Assembly (NCBI GenBank): GCA_023419605.1
Contig: JAEZXR010000125.1
Span: 86,749-150,748 of the forward strand
Length of the DNA stretch: 64,000 bases
Direction: 5' to 3'
Origin: Bacillota bacterium
GTDB taxonomy: Bacteria > Bacillota > Clostridia > Acetivibrionales > JAEZXR01
In this document: piece by piece, positions 53,367 through 62,679 of the stretch
Layout: every line of letters starts with the position of its first letter
Numbering within the stretch: the first letter of the stretch is position 1
Program-made: the position numbers and the translations under genes
Notes under the pieces: model-generated
Databases searched by the model: none
What the model saw: the letters and a program-made list of their open reading frames with translations, nothing else
Told to the model about the DNA's origin: nothing

Positions 53367-54239
53367 ATGAAGGCAACAGCAGGTGAAAAAATATTTTATG
53401 CAGTAAACTATATTATATTGACGGTCGTTGGACTAAGCTGTTTACTGCCGCTCCTCCATATCGTTGCGGTATCATTGAGCAGTTCTGAAGCGATCGTGTC
53501 GGGTAAGGTTGGGATATGGCCGGTAGAATGGCGTATTGAATCCTATATACTAATGCTGAGAGGCACTTCAATTTTAAATGCATTCAAAAACAGTGTTCTC
53601 ATCACGGGGGTCGGTGTTGTGTTGAGTATGACAGCTACCATTATGGCAGCATATCCCTTATCAAGAAAGTATTTCTATGCACGCAAATTTTTTACCATGA
53701 TACTGGTTTTTACAATGCTCTTTGGCGGTGGCTTAATACCTACCTACCTTGTAGTAAAGGGTCTTGGCCTGGTAAATAACTATGGAGCCTTATGGCTGCC
53801 GGGATTGATCAGCACCTACAATATGCTTGTGATGCGAACCTTTTTTCAAAACATCCCGGAGGAACTGGAGGAAGCAGCCCGTATGGATGGGTGCAGTGAA
53901 TGGAGGTTGATTATACAGATATTCCTTCCATTATCTCTGCCGTGTATTGCTACCCTGTCATTGTTTTATGCAGTTTCATACTGGAATGCTTTTATGAGTG
54001 TTTTGATTTACATTAATAAAACCAGTAAATTCAATCTATCGGTTCTGGTGAACCAGATGATCCGAAGTCAGTCTCTGCTTGACCCTAATCATATCCAGGC
54101 AGAAGATATTGCTCAGGCCACACCGGAAGGAATCAGGGCTGCAGGGATCATGGTAATGGTTATCCCTATGATGATGGTGTATCCGTTTTTACAGAAGTAC
54201 TTTGTCAAGGGGGTTATGCTTGGCTCGGTAAAAGGTTGA
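53367..54239 (+). CDS. Polysaccharide ABC transporter permease, LplC/YtcP type
   Basis: The 290-residue second permease has six spans: a first span at LTVVGLSCLLPLLHIVAVSLSS followed by the cytoplasmic segment. The EAA loop is LEEAARMDGCSEWRLIIQI at about res. 168-187. The C-terminus MMVYPFLQKYFVKGVMLGSVKG is the invariant tail of this LplC/YtcP group. It begins 15 bases after the first permease stop, so both are one operon. GAGAGGGGT is the ribosome site. Confidence 0.93.
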   Translation: MKATAGEKIFYAVNYIILTVVGLSCLLPLLHIVAVSLSSSEAIVSGKVGIWPVEWRIESYILMLRGTSILNAFKNSVLITGVGVVLSMTATIMAAYPLSRKYFYARKFFTMILVFTMLFGGGLIPTYLVVKGLGLVNNYGALWLPGLISTYNMLVMRTFFQNIPEELEEAARMDGCSEWRLIIQIFLPLSLPCIATLSLFYAVSYWNAFMSVLIYINKTSKFNLSVLVNQMIRSQSLLDPNHIQAEDIAQATPEGIRAAGIMVMVIPMMMVYPFLQKYFVKGVMLGSVKG

Positions 54240-54290
54240 ACCATCCCTGCCAGGAGTAATAAAAGGGGCAGAATAGAAAGGAGAATAAAA

Positions 54291-55946
54291 ATGAAAAAAT
54301 TTCAGAAAGTAGCGGCTCTATCGTTAGCGATTTCGCTTGTTTCAACCTCGTTTTTCACCGGATGCTCAGGGAATAAGGGTAAAACAGATGATGCTGATAA
54401 AGCGGCGGATACCAAGCAGCAAAAACGAGGTAAAATAACAGCAACGATTTATGACCGCGGGAGTGTGCCGGCAGCCGAAGGAACCATTGAAAACAACCGC
54501 TGGACAAAATGGATTAATGAAAACGGTCCGGTGGATGTGGAATTTACAGCGGTTCCCAGATTTGATTCTGCTCAGAAAATCAATGTTTTATTTGCATCGG
54601 GAAGTGCTCCGGATGTAATATTTGAATATGATCCGGGTATAAAAACACCCCTTTACCAACAAAAGCAGCTGATGCCCATTGATGACATGATACAAAAGTA
54701 TAGTGTAGGCTATAAAAAGTTGCTGGAACAATATCCTGAACTAAAAAAGGCAGGTACAATGTCAGATGGGAAAATGTATCAGTTCGGTAGAATAAACAGC
54801 ATTTTACCGCAGCGCGGAGTTGTTATCCGACAAGATTGGCTGGAGAAACTCAAACTGGAGACTCCGAGGACCGTAGATGATTATTATAAGGTGGCAAAAG
54901 CCTTTGCCGAGCAGGACCCCGATGGAAACGGCAAAAAGGATACATACGGTATCGCTCTCAGCTATCGTGCAGGGGAGACCATCAACCAGATATTTCAAAC
55001 ATCGTCGCGATGGGTAGTTAAAAACAATGATGTAGTTTTCGGATGGGACCAGATGAAAGCCAGACTGGAATTCCAAAAAAAACTATATGATGAAGGAATT
55101 GTAGATAAGGAATTCCTGACGGATAAAAATGGTGCAAAAGCCACCCAGGATTTTGTAAATGGTAAGATCGGTATTTATCCGGGAATGTTTACCTGGAGGG
55201 ATTTCACAGTAAAAGAGTATACAACCCTAAGGAAAAATGTTCCTGGGGCAAAGCTGGCGGTGATTCCATACCCTGAGACCCCCTTCGGACGTTTCAATCC
55301 GTCTTTTTCAAATCCTGTCCAAATGACAGCTGTGGTAAATGCGCAGTGCAAGGATCCTCAAGCCGTAATGAAATACATCGATTTTATCAGCAGCAAGGAA
55401 TTTAGTCTTGCTATCACTTATGGTATTGAGGATGTACATTACAAAATGGAGAATGGAAAAGCGAAAATCATCGATACAGAAAAACACAAGAACGAAGTTG
55501 CATACAATAGTGATTTCAGGATGATGGTCGGAACTGCATCCATGGCGCAATATGAGAGCGATACGGATAATTTCGATCTGAACGATCCGATGCAAAAAGA
55601 AGGATACGAGTTGTATAAGAATGCATTAAAGCTCTATCTCGATCCAAAGGTACCCTATGCGGATCTAACGATCTCTGAACATATGCCGCAAATGCCGAGT
55701 GATCTGTCTACTGTCAATGCAAATATCACTTTGGACGATTTCTATAGTAAAGCCATTGTAAGCGGTTCATCCTATACTGTCGACCAGGCGATCAAAGATG
55801 CACAGGCAGCATGGGAAAAGGGCGGAGGAAAGCAGATCGAAGATTGGATAAAGAATTGGTATAAAAATGAAAAAAATAATGCATTCCTGGCTAAAGACAT
55901 TTACGAAATCATGCAGAAAGAGGATAAATTAGGTAAACTGAAATAG
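54291..55946 (+). CDS. Oligosaccharide-binding lipoprotein, LplA type
   Basis: This 551-residue extracellular solute-binding lipoprotein has lipobox FFTGC with acylated C25, then a charged linker. It is larger than the 471-residue binding protein of the first locus and of the LplA/YtcQ class, which serves long or branched oligosaccharides. Useful features: AEGTIENNRWTKWINENG, SAPDVIFEYD (ligand-binding lobe), DPDGNGKKDTYGI, a calcium-binding-like loop typical of the group, and WRDFTVKEY. GAAAGGAG precedes the ATG 52 bases after the permease. A hairpin at 55965-55994 follows. Confidence 0.93.
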   Translation: MKKFQKVAALSLAISLVSTSFFTGCSGNKGKTDDADKAADTKQQKRGKITATIYDRGSVPAAEGTIENNRWTKWINENGPVDVEFTAVPRFDSAQKINVLFASGSAPDVIFEYDPGIKTPLYQQKQLMPIDDMIQKYSVGYKKLLEQYPELKKAGTMSDGKMYQFGRINSILPQRGVVIRQDWLEKLKLETPRTVDDYYKVAKAFAEQDPDGNGKKDTYGIALSYRAGETINQIFQTSSRWVVKNNDVVFGWDQMKARLEFQKKLYDEGIVDKEFLTDKNGAKATQDFVNGKIGIYPGMFTWRDFTVKEYTTLRKNVPGAKLAVIPYPETPFGRFNPSFSNPVQMTAVVNAQCKDPQAVMKYIDFISSKEFSLAITYGIEDVHYKMENGKAKIIDTEKHKNEVAYNSDFRMMVGTASMAQYESDTDNFDLNDPMQKEGYELYKNALKLYLDPKVPYADLTISEHMPQMPSDLSTVNANITLDDFYSKAIVSGSSYTVDQAIKDAQAAWEKGGGKQIEDWIKNWYKNEKNNAFLAKDIYEIMQKEDKLGKLK

Positions 55947-55964
55947 TAATGATATATAAATATA

Positions 55965-55994
55965 CAGGTCTTGCGGGAGTTCCTGCAAGGCCTG
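55965..55994 (+). terminator. Hairpin after the binding-lipoprotein gene
   Basis: CAGG-CTTGC-GG pairs with CC-GCAAG-CCTG with small bulges, followed by AAATATTAT. The weak tail suggests partial termination, which would lower expression of the two downstream enzymes relative to the binding protein. Confidence 0.5.
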
Positions 55995-56069
55995 AAATAT
56001 TATCCGATTTTATTTGAATCGGTCCGGTACGATAGGCCGGCAGTGTATTAACAGGAAGGGGGAAACAGG

Positions 56070-58250
56070 ATGAAGTACTTTAACGACGATGAAAGTATGC
56101 AATACCGGTATGGGAACAATATGCAGGGTACTATAGAAAAAATAGCCAACATGTATATAGGAAAGAATCCTGCGCTGCCATTTGTATTCCGATGCTTCAG
56201 CAAGCAGGGAATCCAGCAGTTGGAGGATGGTAGGTATGACATTAACCTTGGTCTGAAGTTCCCGGATGCCAGGTCCGATCAGTATGCTTATGCCTTCGGC
56301 AAGATTTGGAGTGATTCCGAAAGGAGCTTGGAGGCCGTGCTTAGCTGTTATGGCCCCACCAGAATATACTTGAATGGTCGGATGCTTTTCAAATCAGGTG
56401 TTGTCGAAGAGGTAAACATCAACAACAGGAAGGTACTGGGGATTACGCTTGAGAAGGGCTGGAATGGATTTTTTATCAGTATGCGGAAAGTAGCCTCCGG
56501 CTTCGGTTGTATTTTCGGTTCCAACCGGAGCGGTTTGAATTTGATGGACTTTATGGCTCCGTTTACGGAGCGGTTTGGATACGGAGGATGGATTTATTCC
56601 GAGCCGGTTGAGAAAGAGATGTTTTGGGAAGGGAACATACCTGATCTATGCAGCGTGGAACAGGAAACGGGACTTCGGTGGTACCCGGATAGGGTGTGGA
56701 GCGATCATGACCTGACAAAGAAGCCCTGTGCGCGGATATTTGGAGTGCGGCCAGGGAAGTATGCCTACGCCTGGTCAAAGATTAATTCTACGATGGTTGG
56801 TGTAAAAAAGTATACTTTTGAAAGTAGTTTTGCGGGACCCGCAGCGGTATGGATTGACGGTGTCAAACAGTTTTGCTCAAATGAGGCGGACAATGTGAAA
56901 TTTGAATGTTTCCTTGAATTCGGGCAGCATGACATTCTTGTTGAGACGGCTTCAGGCGAAAGGGACTGGGGATTTATAGCAAAGGTACAATGCGGAGAGA
57001 ATACCTGTGAATTTCATCAGCCCTATCCAGTAAAAGGAATCAACGACCCGTGGCTTTATATCGGCCCTTTCTGTAATCCTCTTGACGGTGCGCCACAGGA
57101 CATACAAACAGTGTACCGATTATTCGAGGACAGGGAAGAAGGACATATCTATTGGCGGATTGACCGGCCGGATACCTGGGTAAGGCCCTATGTCGAAAAC
57201 CCGCTTTTTGCCAGATGGAATTATCCGCTGGGGGTAACACTCTATGGGCTGTTACAGACCGGCAGGATGTTGGGCAGGCAGGACATGGTTGATTATGTGA
57301 TTCATCACATTTCGGAGTGCACTCATATGTATCCTTATTCGATATGGGACGCAGAACAATACGGCTACCCATCTGTTAATCAAAAGCTCGTAGAACTAAA
57401 GCTGCTGGATGATTGTGGGTCTATTGGTTCAGCCATGTTGGAAACCTATTCGGAGGCAAAGGATGATAGCTATTTGCATGTGGCAGATGTGATTGCCGAT
57501 TACATGAAAAGCAGGCAGGAGCGACAGGAGGATGGTGCCTTCTATCGTGATTGCAAAGGTTACTTCATGGAAAATACACTGTGGGCGGATGATCTATATA
57601 TGAGCACTCCCTTTCTTATCCGGTATTACAAATTAACCGGGAAGAAGGAATGTATCGATGATGCTGCAAGGCAGTTCCTTCTATTCAAAAAATATTTGTT
57701 CATACCCGAACAAAAGCTCATGTCCCACGTATATGATTTTAAATATGGTACCGCCACTTATATCCCGTGGGGGAGAGGAAACGGGTGGCCTTTGTTTTCA
57801 CTGTCGGAAGTTTTGGAAGTGTTGCCGGAAGACCATGGGGACAGGGCAGCTTTGCTGGATTTCTTCAATGAATTCTGTGAAGGCGTGCTTGCTTTACAAG
57901 GGGAAAACGGGTTATGGCATCAAGTGTTGACCCACCCGGGTTCCTACGAGGAGACTTCCTGTACGGCTATGTTTTGTTACGCTTTTGCAAGGGGAGTACG
58001 CTTCGGATGGCTCAAGGAGAAGGAAACGTATATTCAGGCAGTATTTAGGGCATGGGGAGGACTGGCAGGCAGATCCATCGACAGTTTTGGTAATGTCCAT
58101 GGCGTATGCTGGGGATCCAGGTATTCTTTTACTCCCGAGTATTATAAGGATGAGCTGCTTTGGAGCACAAACGATACCCATGGGATAGGAATTGTGCTGC
58201 TGGCGGGGATTGAAATAACAAAACTCGAAAAATTTTTGAAAAAAGCGTAA
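56070..58250 (+). CDS. Cytoplasmic GH105/GH88-like enzyme with duplicated N-terminal beta domain
   Basis: This 726-residue protein has no signal peptide, so it acts on imported oligosaccharides. Residues about 340-726 look like a six-hairpin GH105/GH88 unsaturated-uronyl hydrolase. LWADDLYMSTPFLIRYYKLTG at about res. 510-530 carries the aspartate expected in the active site. WGRGNGWPLFSL, SYEETSCTAMFCYAFARGVRFG and DTHGIGIVLLAG follow, all as in YteR relatives. Such enzymes remove 4,5-unsaturated uronic acids left by lyases. The N-terminal 330 residues carry two related beta-sandwich modules: each has (Q/K)YAYA(F/W)xKI...(T/A)xx(Y/W)(L/I)(N/D)GxxxF followed by a GWNGFFIS- or GQHDILVE-type strand. 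This extension is not usual for GH105. GGAAGGGGG precedes the ATG. Confidence 0.75.
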   Translation: MKYFNDDESMQYRYGNNMQGTIEKIANMYIGKNPALPFVFRCFSKQGIQQLEDGRYDINLGLKFPDARSDQYAYAFGKIWSDSERSLEAVLSCYGPTRIYLNGRMLFKSGVVEEVNINNRKVLGITLEKGWNGFFISMRKVASGFGCIFGSNRSGLNLMDFMAPFTERFGYGGWIYSEPVEKEMFWEGNIPDLCSVEQETGLRWYPDRVWSDHDLTKKPCARIFGVRPGKYAYAWSKINSTMVGVKKYTFESSFAGPAAVWIDGVKQFCSNEADNVKFECFLEFGQHDILVETASGERDWGFIAKVQCGENTCEFHQPYPVKGINDPWLYIGPFCNPLDGAPQDIQTVYRLFEDREEGHIYWRIDRPDTWVRPYVENPLFARWNYPLGVTLYGLLQTGRMLGRQDMVDYVIHHISECTHMYPYSIWDAEQYGYPSVNQKLVELKLLDDCGSIGSAMLETYSEAKDDSYLHVADVIADYMKSRQERQEDGAFYRDCKGYFMENTLWADDLYMSTPFLIRYYKLTGKKECIDDAARQFLLFKKYLFIPEQKLMSHVYDFKYGTATYIPWGRGNGWPLFSLSEVLEVLPEDHGDRAALLDFFNEFCEGVLALQGENGLWHQVLTHPGSYEETSCTAMFCYAFARGVRFGWLKEKETYIQAVFRAWGGLAGRSIDSFGNVHGVCWGSRYSFTPEYYKDELLWSTNDTHGIGIVLLAGIEITKLEKFLKKA

Positions 58251-58263
58251 GGAGAGAGCGAGT

Positions 58264-60813
58264 ATGCAGAAGGACCAGATCAAAAACCAACCCATTACCC
58301 ATTGGATCTATGCAGGACCCTATGAATTGGATGTTTCCGAGTTATATACGGATAATTACAAGGTTCCGGTAGAGCCCTATGGATCACTTCTTGATCAGGC
58401 CAGGAGGAAACTGGCTGCGGATGGGAACTATCCGGTAGAAGGCTGTGAATTGGAGCTGTACGGGCAGAAAAGACAGTGGGCCCTTTTGCGGCTGAATGAA
58501 TCGGAAAAAAAAGTTACCTGGGCAGGCTTTGGATACTACGCCCGCTTGATGGTCACATATACATACAATCAGCTGGTGGTGAAGGAAGCTGGGATCTACC
58601 GCTTTACATTATGGGCTGCAGGCAGTATTGTGATTCGTATGAATGGCAAGGAGGTGTTCAACCATTGGAAGGTTGGACGGGTAGACGGAAATTTCACCTT
58701 TGAAGCGGAGTTAAAGCAGGGCGCTAACCACTGCATCATTATGCTGGCCAATGTCCATCTGCACTGCACCAACTCTTTCAGTCTGATCCTGGAGGATAAG
58801 GAGTGCCAGGTGAATGTCCCCTTGGTAACGGGAGATACCGGTAAGAGAGAATGCCTTGAAAAGGATTTCCGGAAGTTTTATCTCAGGAACAGGCTTTTCA
58901 AGCAGGGAGAGGATATAACGGTCTTTACCGATATTCCGGTGACCTGTCAGGGAGAGTTTATATTTACGGTGACGAAAAATGTTTATAAGGAGAAGACGGA
59001 GGAGTACGGGCTTTTTGAAAGGAAAGGCACATTTGATCCATTCAGGGCAGCGGTATTATCCCTGTGCCGTGCAGATGACCTGGAGTTTCCGGGAGTATAT
59101 TATATTGACATTGACTATAAGGATGTGGATGGAACCGTCATTGAAGGAACCCGGTTGACCTTGGAGAAAGTGACCTTTATGGAAAAGGTTGCCGAGGGCG
59201 GCTATCAGGAAAGAAGCAAATTCATCATTGAAAGGTATGCCGCGCTTCGTGCGAAGACCCGGTATGCAGCGGTCTTCAGTGAACTTGCAAAGCTGGAAGC
59301 CGGTAAAGCCGATCAACTGGATATCAGCGCCATCAGGGAGGGGATCGATTATGTTAATACAAGGTATGACTGCTCGGATTTTGCACTGCACGGCTTGCTC
59401 AGGATGTACTATAAATTTGGTGACAGCAAGGTACTGCCTGAGGAAATAAAGGAAGAAATGAAAAAATGCATCCTTGGGTTTAAATACTGGGAGGACGAAC
59501 CGGGTAAAAATATGCTCTTTACACGCTCTGAAAACCATGAGATGCTGTATTTCACTGCGGAATACCTGGCAGGACTGCTGTTTCCAACCGAGAATTTTAC
59601 CAACAGCAATCAAAACGGTCTCTTCCATATTCAAAAAGGAAAGCTCAATGCCGAGCGGTGGATCAAGCAGAAGGGTACTTACGGTTTCATGGAATGGCAC
59701 TCCAACACTTATTACGAAGAGGATATGCTGGCGCTGCTGAATATCTACGATTTCGGAGAAGAAAGTGGTTATATCCGCATTCTGGCAAAAAATCTTCTGG
59801 ACCTGGTTATAATGTTGATTGCTTCCAACAGTTATCGGGGTGTCATGGCTACTACCCATGGGAGATGCTATGAAAACCACATCATGTATCCGGAAACAGA
59901 GCCCATGAGCCATATCAACTGGCTGCTTTTCGGACAGCCGAAAGTTTTGACCGACAAGGTATCCATCGGGACGGTCGCTCTGGCCGGCAGCAAGTATACG
60001 CCACCGGCAGCCGGTGAGATCATCGCAAATTCCCAGGAGGAGATGATTACACTGACAAGAATGGGATTATTCCCCCATATGGGATTGGGTGGTGTTAATT
60101 GTGCTACCTACCGTACAAAGGATTACATGGTCTCCGGTCTCGTGGAATCCAATAAAGGGGAGTTTGGCCATCAGGTACATGCGGGCCAGGTACTGCTGGA
60201 TGGAAATGTACCGGTTTTTGTTACATGCTTTGATAATAAATCCGAGACAACCAGGCCGTCTTACTGGGGCGGTCAGTACAGAACTCCAAATACTGTGGCG
60301 TATAAGAATATATTGGCTTATATCTATAAAATTGAGGATCTTGTGGGATACACGCACTGTTATTTTCCACTGAATCAATTTGACGCTGTAGTTGAACGGG
60401 GAAAATGGCTCTTTGGATATAAAAATGATGCCTACATTGCGCTATATTCGTTGAAGCCCTATACGAAAGTCTCGGAGGGTTCCTATAAAGATCGAGAACT
60501 CCTATGCCTGGAGAAAAGGAATATTTGGTTGATTGAAATGGGCAATAAGGAAAGATGGGGTTCCTTTGAAAGGTTTATGGGGGCAGTAGCAAAGGCAAGA
60601 CTGCTGGAGGAAAATGAGGATGTCCTCTATGATTCACCCACTAGCGGTACCATTGAACTAGGTTGGGACAGGGTGTGCACAGTCAATGGAGTTCCCGTAA
60701 GAGAAAAGGATTTTCCTTTGATACAGAATCCTTACGCACAGGGCGAATATGGAAGCGGTATTACTTACCTGAAGCTTTTGGGCCAGCAGAGGATATTGAA
60801 TTTTAATATTTAA
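58264..60813 (+). CDS. Unrecognised cytoplasmic 849-residue glycan-active candidate
   Basis: I do not recognise this protein. It has no signal peptide and follows the GH105-like gene by 13 bases, so it is part of the same operon and probably acts on the same imported oligosaccharide. Residues 90-185 form a beta-sandwich module like those of the previous protein (YRFTLWAAGSIVIRMNGKEV and LKQGANHCIIMLANVHLH). Residues about 310-560 are helical and aromatic, with FTRSENHEMLYFTAEYLAGL, YGFMEWHSNTYYEEDMLALL and ATTHGRCYENHIMYP. These asparagine/histidine/tyrosine/glutamate clusters resemble active sites of alpha-toroid polysaccharide lyases. The C-terminal 280 residues are beta-rich, as in lyases with a toroid plus sandwich. 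AAGGAGAGAG precedes the ATG. A lyase or hydrolase role is inference. Confidence 0.6.
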   Translation: MQKDQIKNQPITHWIYAGPYELDVSELYTDNYKVPVEPYGSLLDQARRKLAADGNYPVEGCELELYGQKRQWALLRLNESEKKVTWAGFGYYARLMVTYTYNQLVVKEAGIYRFTLWAAGSIVIRMNGKEVFNHWKVGRVDGNFTFEAELKQGANHCIIMLANVHLHCTNSFSLILEDKECQVNVPLVTGDTGKRECLEKDFRKFYLRNRLFKQGEDITVFTDIPVTCQGEFIFTVTKNVYKEKTEEYGLFERKGTFDPFRAAVLSLCRADDLEFPGVYYIDIDYKDVDGTVIEGTRLTLEKVTFMEKVAEGGYQERSKFIIERYAALRAKTRYAAVFSELAKLEAGKADQLDISAIREGIDYVNTRYDCSDFALHGLLRMYYKFGDSKVLPEEIKEEMKKCILGFKYWEDEPGKNMLFTRSENHEMLYFTAEYLAGLLFPTENFTNSNQNGLFHIQKGKLNAERWIKQKGTYGFMEWHSNTYYEEDMLALLNIYDFGEESGYIRILAKNLLDLVIMLIASNSYRGVMATTHGRCYENHIMYPETEPMSHINWLLFGQPKVLTDKVSIGTVALAGSKYTPPAAGEIIANSQEEMITLTRMGLFPHMGLGGVNCATYRTKDYMVSGLVESNKGEFGHQVHAGQVLLDGNVPVFVTCFDNKSETTRPSYWGGQYRTPNTVAYKNILAYIYKIEDLVGYTHCYFPLNQFDAVVERGKWLFGYKNDAYIALYSLKPYTKVSEGSYKDRELLCLEKRNIWLIEMGNKERWGSFERFMGAVAKARLLEENEDVLYDSPTSGTIELGWDRVCTVNGVPVREKDFPLIQNPYAQGEYGSGITYLKLLGQQRILNFNI

Positions 60814-60829
60814 CAGCCTGTTCCACAGT

Positions 60830-60882
60830 ACAGACAAGGCAGGAGACTGTTATGCACAGTCTCCTGCCTTGTCTGTTTTCAG
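60830..60882 (+). terminator. Strong terminator of the glycan-uptake locus
   Basis: A 21-bp perfect stem (60830-60850 with 60856-60876) around a five-base loop TATGC is followed by TTTTC. It ends the second transport/enzyme operon. Confidence 0.9.
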
Positions 60883-61039
60883 CGGGTAAAGTAGCATTCT
60901 CCGAGGAGTGTTCACCGATAAAATTTCACCTTCCATAAAGGAATGAGGATTGATATACTTAGATTCAGGGGCAACTGTTTTGCAGGTGCATAAAATGAGG
61001 ACTCATATGTCGAGTGCGTTGAAAAGGAATGGAGGAACC

Positions 61040-62398
61040 ATGAGGATTGGGAGAGAGCATATATTGCTTTTATTTATAGCCTTAACAATTAGTTTGGCAG
61101 GATGTAATAATCCGGATAAAAATCCGGAGAGGGAATACAACATTCCTACGGGTAAAGATATAAATTTCTATATAGCAACCGATCTGCATTATCTATCAAA
61201 AAGCTTAACGGATGGCGGCGAGGCCTTTCAGAACTATACCTCCTCCGGCGATGGAAAACAATTGGAATATATCGATGAAATCCTGCGCGCATTTACTTTT
61301 GAGATTAAAAATAAAAAACCCGATATCCTGATTATCAGCGGTGATTTAACAAGCAATGGAGAGAAGGAGAGTCATCTGGCGTTATCGCAAAAATTTAAGG
61401 AGATCGAGAATGCCGGTACTTCCGTCTATGTAGTTCCCGGAAATCATGATCTGTTAAATCCCTGGGCCAGAGGCTTTAAGGGGGATCAGCGGTATGAGAC
61501 GGAGAAAATAAGCGACAAGGAGTTTTGCGAAATTTACGGAGACTTTGGCTATAATGAAGCAATTTCCAGAGATAAACATACGATAAGCTATCTTGTGGCA
61601 CCGGCAGAGGACGTATGGCTGTTGATGCTGGATACCAATCAATACAAAAATAATTGGAGAAATGGAGCTCCGCAAACGGATGGCCAAATTACGCAGGAAA
61701 CCTTTCAGTGGATAAAAAAGTGCGGTGCCCTGGCTAAAGAAAAAGGAGCAAAGCTTATTCCCGTGATGCATCACAGCTTAATGGACCACAGTGATGTAAT
61801 ACAAAAAGGATATACACTGAATAATAATAAGCAAGCCATTGCTATATTTCAAAACTGTGATGTGGACTTCATACTTAGTGGGCACATCCATATTCAAGAC
61901 ATAAGTTCCTATAAAAAGGATGCAAATACGATCTATGATATTGCGACAAATGCGCTGTCCGTCTATCCACACCAATACGGAGTACTGAAATACTCAGGGG
62001 AAAATGCAACCTTTGATTATAGTACATCCCGGGTGGATGTGGAAGGGTGGTCAAAAGCGGAAGGCATCCTTGATAGCAATATCAATAATTTCAAGGGATA
62101 CACGGAAGAGTTCTTCGGAAAGAGAGCCTATGATATGGCCTACAATCGGCTGATCGAGGAACCGGGTTTTACAGAGAGGGAGATAAAGTCAATGTCTGAA
62201 ATCGTGAAGCTGCTGAATCTCAGATATTTCGCAGGGACAGAGGCGTTGAATTCAACGGACGTAATTAACTCCGAAGGCTTTGCGTTATGGAATGCTGCGC
62301 CCGATAGCTTTCTTAAAAGGTATGTCATGAGCATACTGAGAGATAAAGATACGGAGGATAACGAATTGCATGTTCAAATCCGGAACAAGAATACTTGA
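61040..62398 (+). CDS. Calcineurin-like metallophosphoesterase lipoprotein
   Basis: This is a 452-residue cell-surface lipoprotein from the ATG at 61040, which follows GGAGGAACC; in-frame ATGs further upstream lack a site. Signal peptide ends LAGC with acylated C22. The five metallophosphoesterase motifs are in order: ATDLHYLS (I), ISGDLTSNG (II), VPGNHDL (III), MHHS (IV) and SGHIHIQD (V), which bind two metal ions and cut phosphate esters or nucleotides. A C-terminal region of about 120 residues (RVDVEGWSKAEG onward) is not assigned. It follows a strong terminator, so it is a separate unit. Substrate not predictable. Confidence 0.93.
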   Translation: MRIGREHILLLFIALTISLAGCNNPDKNPEREYNIPTGKDINFYIATDLHYLSKSLTDGGEAFQNYTSSGDGKQLEYIDEILRAFTFEIKNKKPDILIISGDLTSNGEKESHLALSQKFKEIENAGTSVYVVPGNHDLLNPWARGFKGDQRYETEKISDKEFCEIYGDFGYNEAISRDKHTISYLVAPAEDVWLLMLDTNQYKNNWRNGAPQTDGQITQETFQWIKKCGALAKEKGAKLIPVMHHSLMDHSDVIQKGYTLNNNKQAIAIFQNCDVDFILSGHIHIQDISSYKKDANTIYDIATNALSVYPHQYGVLKYSGENATFDYSTSRVDVEGWSKAEGILDSNINNFKGYTEEFFGKRAYDMAYNRLIEEPGFTEREIKSMSEIVKLLNLRYFAGTEALNSTDVINSEGFALWNAAPDSFLKRYVMSILRDKDTEDNELHVQIRNKNT

Positions 62399-62493
62399 TG
62401 TTCCATAGAAGAATGGTGCCAAAGAACCGGCTCTTGCCACGGATTTTATTAGCATATGGCCTTATTTTGCTATAAATTAGTGTGGACGTGATA

Positions 62494-62562
62494 CTATAAA
62501 AGCAGCTTAGCATGGTGGATACGGGCATTGTCAAGAATCATTACAAGCGTAGAGCTAAGTGT
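62494..62562 (-). pseudogene. IS630-family transposase remnant
   Basis: On the minus strand a frame reads STLVMILDNARIHHAKLL and then a stop (TAG, 62496-62494). ILDNARIHHAK is the second aspartate motif of the DDE domain of IS630-family transposases. Neither the upstream nor the downstream part of the gene is present in frame, so only a scar remains. Confidence 0.65.
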
Positions 62563-62632
62563 TTTCAGTCAGTGTGCCAGGTACTTCGACACTGCTGATT
62601 TTTCTCCATTTACGTGCTATGGTGAAACAGAT

Positions 62633-62672
62633 AAGCCGCTGTAACTTTCGATTGTTGCAACGGCTTTTTTAC
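62633..62672 (+). terminator. Terminator-like hairpin before the GT2 gene end
   Basis: AAGCCG...GTAAC pairs with GTTGC...CGGCTT, followed by TTTTTT on the plus strand. It can end plus-strand transcripts reaching this point. The minus-strand gene ends just to the right, and on that strand the tail is weaker. Confidence 0.6.
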
Positions 62673-62679
62673 GGTTTCC

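Noticed and set aside
59056..59913. 285-codon minus-strand frame
   Set aside because: Fully antisense to the 849-residue protein, which has better context, ribosome site and operon position.
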